Source: Bacteroidota bacterium
GTDB lineage: Bacteria; Bacteroidota; Bacteroidia; Chitinophagales; BACL12
Assembly (NCBI GenBank): GCA_016718035.1
Contig: JADKEK010000004.1
Location: 310,001-374,000, forward strand
DNA: 64,000 nucleotides
Direction of reading: 5' to 3'
The notes under the pieces: generated by a model
What the model was told of the DNA's origin: nothing
The model's input: only the letters and a program-made list of their open reading frames with translations
Database searches by the model: none
Translations under genes and position numbers: made by a program
In this document: piece after piece, positions 18,415 to 26,009 of the stretch
How the letters are laid out: each line of letters opens with the position of its first letter
Numbering within the stretch: position 1 is the first letter of the stretch

Positions 18415-18945
18415 ATGGAATTATTTTGGCAAATTGTAGGATACATCATCCCCGCATTGGTAGTCTTTTTAACCACTTATGTGGTAATTAGGGCATTTCT
18501 GGACCGTGAGCAGCGTATGCGTGAAATGGAATTCAGGCAAGCAAATTTGCGTGAATCATTGCCAATTCGTTTGCAGGCTTATGAGCGACTTACTTTGTTC
18601 TTAGAGCGAATAGCACTTAATAATTTATTGCCACGTGTGCGCAAGCAGGAAATGACAGTTGCGGAGTTCCGAACGGCACTTATTAATAATATACGGATGG
18701 AATATGAGCACAATCTAAGTCAGCAGGTATATGTATCTGCCGAAACCTGGGGAATGATTCGTGCAGCCAAGGAGGAAACCATCAGTGTAATAAACAGAAA
18801 TGCTATGACGCTTATGCCCGAATTACCCGGAATTGAGTTACATAAAAAAATTATAGGTGAACTTGCCGAAAGTGAAGATGATGCCATTACCCTAAAAGTA
18901 CTGGTTCAACTTAAAAAAGAAGTGATGTTGTTATACGGCAAATAA
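18415..18945 (+). CDS. Conserved membrane-anchored Bacteroidota protein (DUF7935-like)
   Basis: 176 residues. One N-terminal transmembrane helix (about 5-26, IVGYIIPALVVFLTTYVVI) is followed by a charged, helical cytoplasmic part (REQRMREMEFRQANLRESLPIRLQAYERLTLFLERI), which looks like a coiled coil leading into a helical domain. Arg- and Glu-rich stretches such as LPRVRKQEMTVAEFRTALINNIRMEYEHNLSQQVYV are well conserved in my memory of a small uncharacterised family widespread in this phylum. Function is unknown. It is transcribed from a canonical promoter. The following nucleotidase gene pair starts about 100 nt later and might be in the same transcript. Confidence 0.65.
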   Translation: MELFWQIVGYIIPALVVFLTTYVVIRAFLDREQRMREMEFRQANLRESLPIRLQAYERLTLFLERIALNNLLPRVRKQEMTVAEFRTALINNIRMEYEHNLSQQVYVSAETWGMIRAAKEETISVINRNAMTLMPELPGIELHKKIIGELAESEDDAITLKVLVQLKKEVMLLYGK

Positions 18946-19041
18946 TTTTACCTCGCGTTTTCCCTTTCAAATATTTATTTTTTTATAATGTGCTCCTGAC
19001 CAGAGCATATAGTTACAACCACTGTGCAGCATCTACCATTT

Positions 19042-19812
19042 ATGTACCAACCGATTAGTCGTGGGAAAAATCTGCTATTTGGCATTTTACTGCTGAATGT
19101 ATTTTTCATAACTGCTTCATGTAGTTATTATTATGCCGAATCATCACATCAGGCATCGCAGGTAAGGGTAATGGAAATTACTCCCGACTCAACAGCCAAT
19201 GCACTTATTTTACCTTATAAGTCATCGCTTGATGGTGAAATGAATGCCATAGTTGCCGAAATAGGAAATGAGATGCGCAAGTCAAAACCCGAATCAGCAT
19301 TAGGTAATTTTATATGTGATGTTATTGTAAAACAAGGCGAATTAGTTACCGGAAATAATATAGATTTTGGTGTATATAATTATGGAGGTATTCGTCAGGA
19401 TGTAATTGCTGAAGGTCCTATTACAAAAGGCAAAATCTTTGAATTATTACCATTTGAAAATTTTGGAGCAATAGTTACACTCGATGGTCCGTCTACCTTA
19501 TTATTAATTCAAAAAATAATTGATGAAGAAGGTTGGCCGGTATCGGGAGAATTACAAATTGTAGTTAAAAATAATCTGCCCGAAAAAATTCTAATCAACG
19601 GTGCGCCATTTGATATCTCAAAAAGTTATGTTGTGGTAATGAATGATTATATGGCCGGCGGAGGAGATAATTCTGCATTTTTAACCGGACAAAAAGTAGA
19701 TGTATTAGGTGTAACAATTCGTGCAATGATGCTCAATTATTTATCGGCAGAAACGGCAGCCGGAAGAAAAATATACAGTAAAACAGAAGGGAGGATTGTA
19801 TATGCAGACTAG
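19042..19812 (+). CDS. Lipoprotein carrying the 5'-nucleotidase C-terminal domain
   Basis: 256 residues from the ATG at 19042. A GTG at 19024 is in frame but only lengthens the n-region. A lipoprotein signal (hydrophobic FGILLLNVFFI, then lipobox ITASC) is followed by the C-terminal domain of UshA-type 5'-nucleotidases (LGNFICDVI; DFGVYNYGGIRQDV; ITKGKIFELLPFENF; YVVVMNDYMAGGGDNSAFL). In UshA this domain binds the nucleotide substrate and closes on the metallophosphatase domain. Here that catalytic domain is encoded by the next gene, overlapping by 11 nt. The two products presumably associate in the periplasm. Alone this half lacks the metal-binding motifs and should be inactive. Confidence 0.85.
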   Translation: MYQPISRGKNLLFGILLLNVFFITASCSYYYAESSHQASQVRVMEITPDSTANALILPYKSSLDGEMNAIVAEIGNEMRKSKPESALGNFICDVIVKQGELVTGNNIDFGVYNYGGIRQDVIAEGPITKGKIFELLPFENFGAIVTLDGPSTLLLIQKIIDEEGWPVSGELQIVVKNNLPEKILINGAPFDISKSYVVVMNDYMAGGGDNSAFLTGQKVDVLGVTIRAMMLNYLSAETAAGRKIYSKTEGRIVYAD

Positions 19813-20734
19813 AAGAATATTTCTCAAAAAAATAGCCCTAGGTAGCGCCGTTGCGGGATTGGGCGGCATTCCTTTGCAGTCGTTTGCTGCAGGTGGTGTA
19901 GATAAATTAGTGATATTACATTCCAACGATGTGCATAGCAGGATAGATCCATTTCCTGATAATGATAAAAAATTCCCGGGTATGGGAGGTATGGCAAATA
20001 AGGCAGCCATAATAAAAAAAATTCGAGGTGAAGAGGATAATGTTTTATTATTAGATGCAGGAGATATATTTCAAGGCACACCCTATTTTAATTTTTATGG
20101 TGGTGAACTGGAAATGAAACTCATGAGTGAAATGAAGTATGATGCAGGCACAATGGGTAATCATGATTTTGATGCAGGGATAGATGGTTTTGTAAAACAA
20201 TTACCGCATGCAACATTCCCTATATTAGTAGCCAACTACGATTTTACCGGGACTGCTTTAGAAAATAAAATTGAACAATACAAAGTTTTTCAGAAAAAAA
20301 ATATTAAAGTTGGCGTATTTGGTTTGGGTATAGAATTGAAAGGATTGGTGCCAGAAAAATTATTTGAAAAAATTCAATACCTTGACCCTGTTGAAAAGGC
20401 AAAAGAGATGGTAGCCATTTTAAGGGATAAAGAAAAATGTGACTATATTATATGTCTGTCGCATTTAGGGTATCAATATAAGGATGATAAAATTTCCGAT
20501 GTTAAGCTGGCGGCACAAACTGAAGGTATCGATTTGATTTTAGGGGGGCATACACATACCTTTTTAGACGCCCCTGTAATTTACAAAAATTTTGCCGACA
20601 AAGAAGTGTTGATTAATCAGGTAGGTTGGGCTGGGGTGTGGCTTGGAAGGGTTGATATTTTTTTTGAGAAAAAAAGAACAAAAAAATGGCATTCTGGTAA
20701 ACCTGTCAAGGTTTCGAAAAAAACAAGGGAATAA
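19802..20734 (+). CDS. 5'-nucleotidase-type metallophosphatase domain with Tat signal
   Basis: 310 residues from the ATG at 19802, preceded by a good AGGGAGG ribosome binding site. An in-frame TTG at 19796 is less likely. The N-terminus has a twin-arginine motif (TRRIFLKK, 3-10) and a hydrophobic segment, so it is probably exported folded by Tat. The calcineurin-like phosphoesterase motifs follow: ILHSNDVHS (38-46), LLLDAGDIFQG, GTMGNHDFD, CLSHLGY and GGHTHTF, which ligate the two metals. It would hydrolyse nucleotides or related phosphoesters. It lacks the C-terminal substrate-binding domain, which the preceding gene supplies. The overlap suggests translational coupling. Confidence 0.87.
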   Translation: MQTRRIFLKKIALGSAVAGLGGIPLQSFAAGGVDKLVILHSNDVHSRIDPFPDNDKKFPGMGGMANKAAIIKKIRGEEDNVLLLDAGDIFQGTPYFNFYGGELEMKLMSEMKYDAGTMGNHDFDAGIDGFVKQLPHATFPILVANYDFTGTALENKIEQYKVFQKKNIKVGVFGLGIELKGLVPEKLFEKIQYLDPVEKAKEMVAILRDKEKCDYIICLSHLGYQYKDDKISDVKLAAQTEGIDLILGGHTHTFLDAPVIYKNFADKEVLINQVGWAGVWLGRVDIFFEKKRTKKWHSGKPVKVSKKTRE

Positions 20735-20813
20735 AAATTTTTTTTAGAAATATTTTTTTCACACCTTCGTTATCCCGCTGTGAATAAATAATTAAAAAAT
20801 TCTAAATTCTGAG

Positions 20814-22250
20814 ATGAGTAGCAAAGATTTTCAAACTGTGTGGGCCAATTGTCTTAAGATAATAAAAGACAACGTGAATCTTCAGAGTTTCAAAACCTGG
20901 TTTGAGCCGATTGAACCGGTTAAATTGGAGGATGAAGTTTTAACGATTCAGGTACCCAGTCAATTTTTTTATGAATGGTTAGAAGAACATTATGTAACTT
21001 TATTAAGAAAAACAATTAAACGTGAATTAGGAAACAATGCCCGGTTAGAGTACAGGATAGTAGTAGAAAATAGCTCTGGAAACAACTCCCCTTTTACTAT
21101 TGATTATCCGAATTACAATACCGGTAACAACAAGAACCCTGAAGTAGCGGCTCCATTAGTTATGGGAACAAGCATCAAAAATCCGTTTGTAATACCCGGT
21201 TTGAAAAAAGTAAATATCGAATCAGGGTTGAACGCCAATTACAACTTCGATAATTTTATAGAGGGTGACTGTAATCGTTTATGCAGAAGTGCTGGTTATG
21301 CTGTAGCGCAAAAGCCGGGAGGAACTGCTTTTAATCCTTTAGTAATTTACGGTGCAACCGGACTTGGTAAAAGCCATCTTGCACAGTCAATTGGTAACGA
21401 GGTTAAACAAAATTTCCCGAACAAAACGGTATTGTATACGAATGCTGAACGTTTTACCAATCAGTTTATCGAGTCGTTAAAAAATAATTCAGTTAACGAT
21501 TTTGTACACTTTTATCAATTAATAGATGTACTTATTATAGATGATATTCACTTTTTTGCCAATAAAGCAAAAACACAGGATATTTTCTTCCATATCTTCA
21601 ACCATTTACATCAGGAAAGCAAACAAATCATTTTAACCAGCGACCGCCCTCCGCGCGACCTGGAAGGAGTTGAAGAGCGTTTGTTGAGCCGTTTTAAATG
21701 GGGATTGAGTGCCGATTTACAAGCGCCTGACTTCGAAACACGTGTAGCCATTCTCGAAAAGAAAATGTATGCCGATGGTATCGAGTTACCAAAAGATGTG
21801 GTTGAGTTTGTAGCCTATAATATTACCAATAACGTTCGCGAATTGGAAGGAGCTTTGGTATCATTACTAGCTCAGGCTTCGCTTAACAAAAAACAAATTG
21901 ACCTGGATTTAGCGAAGAAGATAGTGAAGAACTTCGTGAAAAACATGTCACGAGAAGTGTCTATCGACTTTATCCAAAAAGCAGTTTGTGATTATTTTGA
22001 AGTGCCGGTTGACAAGCTTAAAGAGAAAACGCGCAAGCGCCAGGTTGTTCAGGCTCGTCAGTTGAGTATGTATTTGTCTAAAAACTTTACAAAACACTCA
22101 TTGAAAGCTATTGGTAAACATTTTGGCGGTCGTGACCACTCTACGGTTATCCATAGCTGTCAGGCCATCCAAAACCTGATGGATACCGATACCAAGTTCA
22201 AAGAAAGTGTTGACGACTTACAAAAGAAGATTCAAATGAGCATTTCATAA
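20814..22250 (+). CDS. dnaA: Chromosomal replication initiator DnaA
   Basis: 478 residues, full length. Domain I (1-85, FQTVWANCLKIIKDNVNLQSFKTWFEPI) is followed by a short linker (about 86-135) and the AAA+ domain with Walker A GATGLGKS (180-187), Walker B VLIIDDIHF (239-247) and the arginine-finger region ERLLSRFKWG. Domain IV ends with the DnaA-box recognition signature GGRDHSTVIHS. The product binds DnaA boxes at oriC and opens the duplex. No dnaN, recF or gyrB follows, and I see no cluster of TTATCCACA-like boxes nearby, so oriC need not be here. A terminator sits 24 nt after the stop. Confidence 0.97.
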   Translation: MSSKDFQTVWANCLKIIKDNVNLQSFKTWFEPIEPVKLEDEVLTIQVPSQFFYEWLEEHYVTLLRKTIKRELGNNARLEYRIVVENSSGNNSPFTIDYPNYNTGNNKNPEVAAPLVMGTSIKNPFVIPGLKKVNIESGLNANYNFDNFIEGDCNRLCRSAGYAVAQKPGGTAFNPLVIYGATGLGKSHLAQSIGNEVKQNFPNKTVLYTNAERFTNQFIESLKNNSVNDFVHFYQLIDVLIIDDIHFFANKAKTQDIFFHIFNHLHQESKQIILTSDRPPRDLEGVEERLLSRFKWGLSADLQAPDFETRVAILEKKMYADGIELPKDVVEFVAYNITNNVRELEGALVSLLAQASLNKKQIDLDLAKKIVKNFVKNMSREVSIDFIQKAVCDYFEVPVDKLKEKTRKRQVVQARQLSMYLSKNFTKHSLKAIGKHFGGRDHSTVIHSCQAIQNLMDTDTKFKESVDDLQKKIQMSIS

Positions 22251-22273
22251 TGCCCAAAAACGATAAAAATGAG

Positions 22274-22298
22274 TGCCTCCTCAACCAGGAGGCATTTT
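22274..22298 (+). terminator. dnaA terminator
   Basis: Perfect 8-bp stem TGCCTCCT/AGGAGGCA with a CAACC loop followed by TTTT, 24 nt after the dnaA stop. Confidence 0.85.
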
Positions 22299-22345
22299 AT
22301 TTTGCAGTAATGCCCAAATTTTTAGGATAAAAAAAACCGTTTTAT

Positions 22346-22353
22346 TACCTTTG
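22346..22353 (+). promoter_or_regulatory. -7 element (TACCTTTG) upstream of the tRNA cluster
   Basis: TACCTTTG lies about 95 nt before the first tRNA-like element and matches TAnnTTTG. No -33 TTG is present at normal spacing. It would drive one transcript covering the tRNA-like elements and both tRNAs. Confidence 0.4.
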
Positions 22354-22446
22354 CCGTCCTTTCGATAGAAAACAAGCTTAAAAGCTGGGTTTTATTGAGT
22401 TGTTCTTTAGGTTTTGAAGATATGAATTGATTTTAACTAATTACCC

Positions 22447-22497
22447 GCTGAGGTGGGTGAGTGGCTGATCCGCCGCGGCGGATGCGAAACTGCCGGA
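22447..22497 (+). pseudogene. Truncated tRNA-Ser-like element carrying a 16-bp palindrome
   Basis: The first 22 nt (GCTGAGG plus the D-arm) match the intact tRNA-Ser at 22569 with one mismatch. They are followed by the palindrome ATCCGCCGCGGCGGAT (22468-22483), then GCGAAACTGCCGG, which resembles the 3' side of the serine anticodon arm (GCTAAACTGCCG). The variable arm, T-arm and acceptor 3' strand are absent. The sequence becomes AT-rich. It cannot form a tRNA. Confidence 0.75.
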
Positions 22498-22568
22498 TTA
22501 TTAATATTTTTAATATTCATAATCAAAAAAAGAAATTTAAGTGCTGATGAAAATCAGATTGACATTAC

Positions 22569-22658
22569 GGTGAGGTGGGTGAGTGGCTGAAACCAGCAGT
22601 TTGCTAAACTGCCGTACTGGAAACGGTACCGAGAGTTCGAATCTCTCCCTCACCGCCA
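22569..22658 (+). tRNA. tRNA-Ser(GCT)
   Basis: Acceptor GGTGAGG pairs with CCTCACC. The anticodon stem is GCAGT/ACTGC with loop TTGCTAA, giving anticodon GCT for AGC/AGU serine codons. A long class-II variable arm (GTACTGG...GGTAC region) and a T-arm GAGAG-TTCGAAT-CTCTC follow. The discriminator is G22655 and the CCA end is encoded (22656-22658). It is preceded by a truncated copy of its own 5' half and by a CTGAT-GAAA-ATCAG hairpin at 22544-22557. Confidence 0.95.
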
Positions 22659-22679
22659 TCATATTGAAAGATAACCGTT

Positions 22680-22964
22680 CGGGGCGTAGTTCAGCCCGGT
22701 TAGAATGTCCCGCTAAGGCGGGAAGGCCGCAAGGTCAAAAGATATTGTTCGGGGCGTAGTTCAGCCCGGTTAGAATGTCCCGCTAAGGCGGGAAGGCCGC
22801 AAGGTCAAAAAGATATTGTTCGGGGCGTAGTTCAGCCCGGTTAGAATGTCCCGCTAAGGCGGGAAGGCCGCAAGGTCAAAAAAGATATTGTTCGGGGCGT
22901 AGTTCAGCCCGGTTAGAATGTCCCGCTAAGGCGGGAAGGCCGCAAGGTCAAAAAAGATATTGTT
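22680..22964 (+). repeat. Tandem array of four tRNA-Pro-derived units (70-72 bp)
   Basis: Units start at 22680, 22750, 22821 and 22893. Each begins with the same 29 nt as the intact tRNA-Pro (acceptor 5' strand CGGGGCG plus D-arm to GAATG). Then TCCCGC-TAAG-GCGGGA takes the place of the anticodon stem-loop, followed by AGGCCGC (shared with tRNA-Pro), a GGCC-GCAA-GGTC mini-hairpin, an A-run of 4, 5, 6 and 6, and GATATTGTT. The units are otherwise identical. None has the CGCCCCG acceptor 3' strand, a TTCGA T-loop or a usable anticodon, so they are not functional tRNAs. The fifth member is the intact tRNA-Pro. Confidence 0.9.
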
Positions 22965-23039
22965 CGGGGCGTAGTTCAGCCCGGTTAGAATGCCTGCTTT
23001 GGGAGCAGGAGGCCGCTGGTTCGAATCCAGCCGCCCCGA
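22965..23039 (+). tRNA. tRNA-Pro(TGG)
   Basis: Acceptor CGGGGCG pairs with CGCCCCG. The anticodon stem is CCTGC/GCAGG with loop TTTGGGA, giving anticodon TGG, which reads proline CCN codons. The T-arm is GCTGG-TTCGAAT-CCAGC and the discriminator is A23039. CCA is not encoded, unlike tRNA-Ser next door. A strong terminator follows 4 nt later. Confidence 0.95.
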
Positions 23040-23043
23040 CAGA

Positions 23044-23071
23044 AACCATCAACTTAGTTGATGGTTTTTTT
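23044..23071 (+). terminator. Terminator of the tRNA cluster
   Basis: Ten-bp stem AACCATCAAC/GTTGATGGTT with a 3-nt loop followed by a T-run, 4 nt beyond tRNA-Pro. Confidence 0.9.
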
Positions 23072-23142
23072 ATGTACACGAAAATGCCCACGTTCACCCG
23101 GGAGCTAGTATTTATAGAATGAATAAATAGTATATGATACCT

Positions 23143-23592
23143 TTAAAAAATACTTTTTTCTTCTTCCGGCTTGCCCTTTTTAAAGATTTCCTTAATTGAT
23201 TCAGCGTGTTCGCTTCCGTTTTTTGAGAAAATGTAACGGGTAAGCTGGGCTAATCCATAACCTGCAATGGACTGGAAGATTAATTTTCTGCCCTTGTTAA
23301 AAATCATGTTTCCGGCAATAACCGGAACCAATGGTAATACCATTTTTGCGACCTGCACACCTTTTTTCAGCGCTGGTTGTTCTGCGTCTATATTAAATTT
23401 ATCGCTGATGGTATCTTTCAAATTTGTTACGCGTTTAATAACCGACATTACTGGTTTAAGTTGATCGGCCATTGCTGTATATTGAACTTTAATTTCTGAT
23501 TCTAAAACTTCAGAGCGGTTCCTTAACAAGAACCTTTCGCGACGTAATTCAGCCAAATTTTTAATGTTCAGTTTGGTCATTGGTGTCATCAT
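23143..23592 (-). CDS. Small conserved protein of the YtxH/holin-X operon
   Basis: 149 residues. The N-terminal half is charged and helical (NIKNLAELRRERFLLRNRSEVLESEIKVQYTAMADQLKPVMSVIKRVTN), followed by a weakly hydrophobic stretch (KMVLPLVPVIAGNMIFNKGRKLIFQSIAGYGLAQL) that may sit at the membrane. ATGs at 23592, 23589 and 23580 are possible starts, overlapping the previous gene by 20-32 nt. It is the last gene of a three-gene operon with a holin-X-like and a YtxH protein, a grouping I recall as common in this phylum and likely tied to envelope or stress physiology. No specific function is known. Confidence 0.7.
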   Translation of the reverse strand: MMTPMTKLNIKNLAELRRERFLLRNRSEVLESEIKVQYTAMADQLKPVMSVIKRVTNLKDTISDKFNIDAEQPALKKGVQVAKMVLPLVPVIAGNMIFNKGRKLIFQSIAGYGLAQLTRYIFSKNGSEHAESIKEIFKKGKPEEEKSIF

Positions 23593-23941
23593 CTTTATCG
23601 TTGGTTAAATCATGAATTAAAATATTCATTAAAAGAGATTTTATGCCTTTTGAAAAGAACAAACGGATAAGTATAAATACAAAAAGGTAAAATGCGCCCA
23701 TCAGGAGAAAACCCTGAGCTGTATTTCCAACCAATGCACCTAACCAAAAGGCACCACCAAAGCTTATAAAAACTATCGTAATTAAAAGTAAAATGATAGA
23801 TAAACCATTGGTAATAAAATTAGATAAGGCGAATGCAACCTTTTCGGTTACATTCAGCCCTATTATCTGTAGTCGCACATTGATATACTCTTTTACATCA
23901 TCTGCAAAATCCCGTAATTCATTTTTATCCGGAGTATTCAA
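23561..23941 (-). CDS. Holin-X-superfamily (phage-holin-like) membrane protein
   Basis: 126 residues with an amphipathic N-terminal helix (ADDVKEYINVRLQIIGLNVTEKVAFALSNF) and two transmembrane helices (about 46-67 and 75-96). An acidic tail ends the protein. This is the layout of the Actinobacterial Holin-X / putative holin superfamily III proteins, which are common chromosomal envelope proteins and not a sign of prophage by themselves. No lysin or phage gene is nearby. It sits 4 nt after the YtxH gene and overlaps the next gene, so it is probably translationally coupled in a three-gene operon. Confidence 0.78.
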   Translation of the reverse strand: MNTPDKNELRDFADDVKEYINVRLQIIGLNVTEKVAFALSNFITNGLSIILLLITIVFISFGGAFWLGALVGNTAQGFLLMGAFYLFVFILIRLFFSKGIKSLLMNILIHDLTNDKDDDTNDQTEH

Positions 23942-23945
23942 TTTG

Positions 23946-24296
23946 TTAAAGTTGTTTTATTGTTGATCTTCCGTTGTCATGAATTTTATTGGCTTCAGCA
24001 TGCGTTTTGTCGATAAAGTCCAAAACTTTTTGTTTGCCTTCTTCTTTCATATCGGCAACTGATTGTAAAATTTGATCTTTAAGTGTAATGCCTTTTCCTT
24101 TAAATTCATCGGCTTTGCTTCTTAATTCATCAAATTCATTAATAAGTTTTTCCTTAATATCATCGCTAACTGAATTTAAGGCTTTGCTAATTTTTTTTCT
24201 CAATTTGTCATTTTTTTCTGACGCGAACCAATATCCTAAAGCAGCACCTGCACCTATGCCGGCTAATACTGCAAATACAGTTGTTTTGTTACTCAT
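23946..24296 (-). CDS. YtxH domain protein
   Basis: 116 residues. A glycine-rich N-terminal transmembrane helix (about 7-25, VFAVLAGIGAGAALGYWFA) is followed directly by a long charged helical region rich in Lys, Glu and Asp (SEKNDKLRKKISKALNSVS; DEFKGKGITLKDQIL), predicted to be coiled coil. This is the YtxH family pattern (general-stress-associated small membrane proteins). First gene of the YtxH / holin-X / small-protein operon. Its biochemical function is not established. Confidence 0.82.
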   Translation of the reverse strand: MSNKTTVFAVLAGIGAGAALGYWFASEKNDKLRKKISKALNSVSDDIKEKLINEFDELRSKADEFKGKGITLKDQILQSVADMKEEGKQKVLDFIDKTHAEANKIHDNGRSTIKQL

Positions 24297-24598
24297 ATTT
24301 CTGATTTTAATTGTTAAATAAATTGTTTCTTATTTATAATTCACTAGTGGTATCAATAATTCAAATATTAAGCCATGATTATTAAATACTATAGTTTATT
24401 CATGAAAACATATTGTTCAAATACTACTCGTCACTTGCAATTATTTGACATTTATAAAGGTAGTCATTGCAGCTTCCAGTTTTGTTATATAATTAATTGA
24501 AATGTTTACAGAATTATCACATCCTGCGAAAATCAATTATTTTAATTGTAACGTTGTGCTATATAAAATAGTATAACTTATTTTAAAACATATTTATT
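24297..24598. other. AT-rich intergenic region between divergent genes
   Basis: About 300 bp upstream of both the YtxH operon (minus) and the beta-barrel gene (plus). I found no exact TAnnTTTG box with a -33 partner, no long inverted repeat and no ORF. Confidence 0.4.
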
Positions 24599-25225
24599 TT
24601 GAAAAATTATTACAATGTTATTTTAATACTCTTACTTATTATTGTAACGAGTCAAAAACTTTCAGGGCAATATGTAACCTTTGGTAGAGCTTTTAGTTTT
24701 GGCGATGCTTTTATTAGCGATAAGGATGTTACGCATGGCTTTTTATTAAGTTTAACAGGTGGGTTATCAATTACTTATGCCGACAACGAGCATTATGGAT
24801 TTGCTGCAGACGTGGTGTATGCAACTGAGGGTAGCAATAGTAAAACAGCCGGTGTAGCTGGTGATATCCAAAATAAAATTAAACTGGGTTATATCAGAAT
24901 ACCTTTTAAATATATTCGATTTTTAGGTGAGTATGGCGATCCGATAAGACCAAAAATATTTGTTGGACCTTCATTCGGATATCTTGTTTCAGCTGAAACA
25001 AATAAGGAGAATACAAAAGCAGAATTTAACAAATTTGATATGGGTTTGCATATTGGTGTTGGTGCAAATAAAATTATTTGTGACAGAATATGGTTGAATA
25101 CCGATATCACCTATACCCAAGGTATTTTAGATGTTACAAAACAAACTCAAAATAATAAAGAAATTAATTTAAATGGGAGTGTCCGATTAAATATTAGTTT
25201 ATTATTAGGAACTAACAGAAAATAG
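24599..25225 (+). CDS. Outer-membrane beta-barrel protein (PorT-like family)
   Basis: 208 residues starting at a TTG. No ATG precedes the signal peptide (KNYYNVILILLLIIVTSQ, cleaved after SGQ), so TTG is the likely start. The mature part alternates hydrophobic and polar residues in strands (GFLLSLTGGLSITYADNEHYGFAADVVY; YIRIPFKYIRFL; PKIFVGPSFGYLVSA; FDMGLHIGVGANKII; LNGSVRLNISLLLG). This is the eight-stranded barrel pattern of the PorT-like outer membrane family common in Bacteroidota. It is monocistronic. It may be a structural porin or accessory protein. No substrate can be inferred. Confidence 0.78.
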   Translation: MKNYYNVILILLLIIVTSQKLSGQYVTFGRAFSFGDAFISDKDVTHGFLLSLTGGLSITYADNEHYGFAADVVYATEGSNSKTAGVAGDIQNKIKLGYIRIPFKYIRFLGEYGDPIRPKIFVGPSFGYLVSAETNKENTKAEFNKFDMGLHIGVGANKIICDRIWLNTDITYTQGILDVTKQTQNNKEINLNGSVRLNISLLLGTNRK

Positions 25226-25407
25226 GTGGATGTTTTCCGCAAAATGGGAAAAACATCCCCAATTATTAAAATTACCTTAGACGCTTAATGCTCCATTGTA
25301 GAAAATTTAGTTTCCGTTGCGACTACTTTGGCACTTTTATTTTTTGCGGCATGTTTATAGTATAAAATATTAATTATCAATTTATTTAACTTTCTAAATT
25401 ACTGCTT

Positions 25408-25581
25408 ATGTTACGTTATGCGCTTATTTTCTTTATTGTTGCATTAGTTGCAGCAGTTTTTGGCTTTACCGGAATAGCTGCCGGCGCAGCTTCAATTGCC
25501 AGAATTTTATTCTTTATATTTATAGTACTATTCCTCTTAAGTTTAATTGGAGGTTATACTTTTGGGAAGGAAAAATCTTAA
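25408..25581 (+). CDS. DUF1328 (YtjA-like) small membrane protein
   Basis: 57 residues. It begins [20 protein letters not shown] and continues [18 protein letters not shown], with two tightly packed hydrophobic helices separated by the Gly/Ala-rich GIAAGAAS turn. This is the hallmark of the DUF1328 family of very small inner-membrane proteins, whose usual length is 50-60 residues. A short polar tail (GKEKS) ends it. Function unknown, often stress-associated in other bacteria. It stands alone between the beta-barrel gene and the MATE gene. Confidence 0.9.
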   Translation: MLRYALIFFIVALVAAVFGFTGIAAGAASIARILFFIFIVLFLLSLIGGYTFGKEKS

Positions 25582-26009
25582 TAGATTTTTAACTACAGGC
25601 TATCATTAAATACATTTGCTAATTGTCAGTCTATTAGTGAAGCTGTATGTTTTTGATGCAAGCAAGCATCGATAAAGCACTATTATTACATTTACGCTAA
25701 TTGGTATTGATTAATAGTGCGTATAGCATGTACTTATATGCTGCAATCCGTTTTATGGATTTTGCTTTTGGACCGAAACCCTTTTGACCTATTATTGCTG
25801 TTAAAGTGGCCTTCGCCTCTGCGTTTTCAATTATTGTAATCTTTTTTTATATTTGCCTCAGTAATTATTCAGGCATATGATTTTATAAGTACAAGCTTTC
25901 ACTTTACCGTATTCGGTTAGCTTAATTTTCCCGGAATCTTACCCTGTCATCCATATGGTGGAAATGCAGACAGGTTTACTCAAATTATTTTATTTGTTAA
26001 ATTATTATT
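25582..26009 (+). other. Intergenic leader of the MATE transporter gene
   Basis: 428 bp without coding potential. TATATTTG at 25848-25855 matches the -7 consensus but has no TTG at proper spacing. If used, it would give a leader of about 150 nt. No riboswitch-like motif was recognised. Confidence 0.4.

Noticed and set aside
22680..22964. CRISPR array or four additional tRNA-Pro genes
   Set aside because: Unit length looks CRISPR-like, but the whole unit is identical, so there are no spacers. The units lack a T-loop, anticodon and acceptor 3' strand, so they are not tRNA genes.
23561..23941. Prophage, because of a holin-like protein
   Set aside because: Holin-X family proteins are common chromosomal envelope proteins. 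No phage structural, lysin or integrase genes are present.
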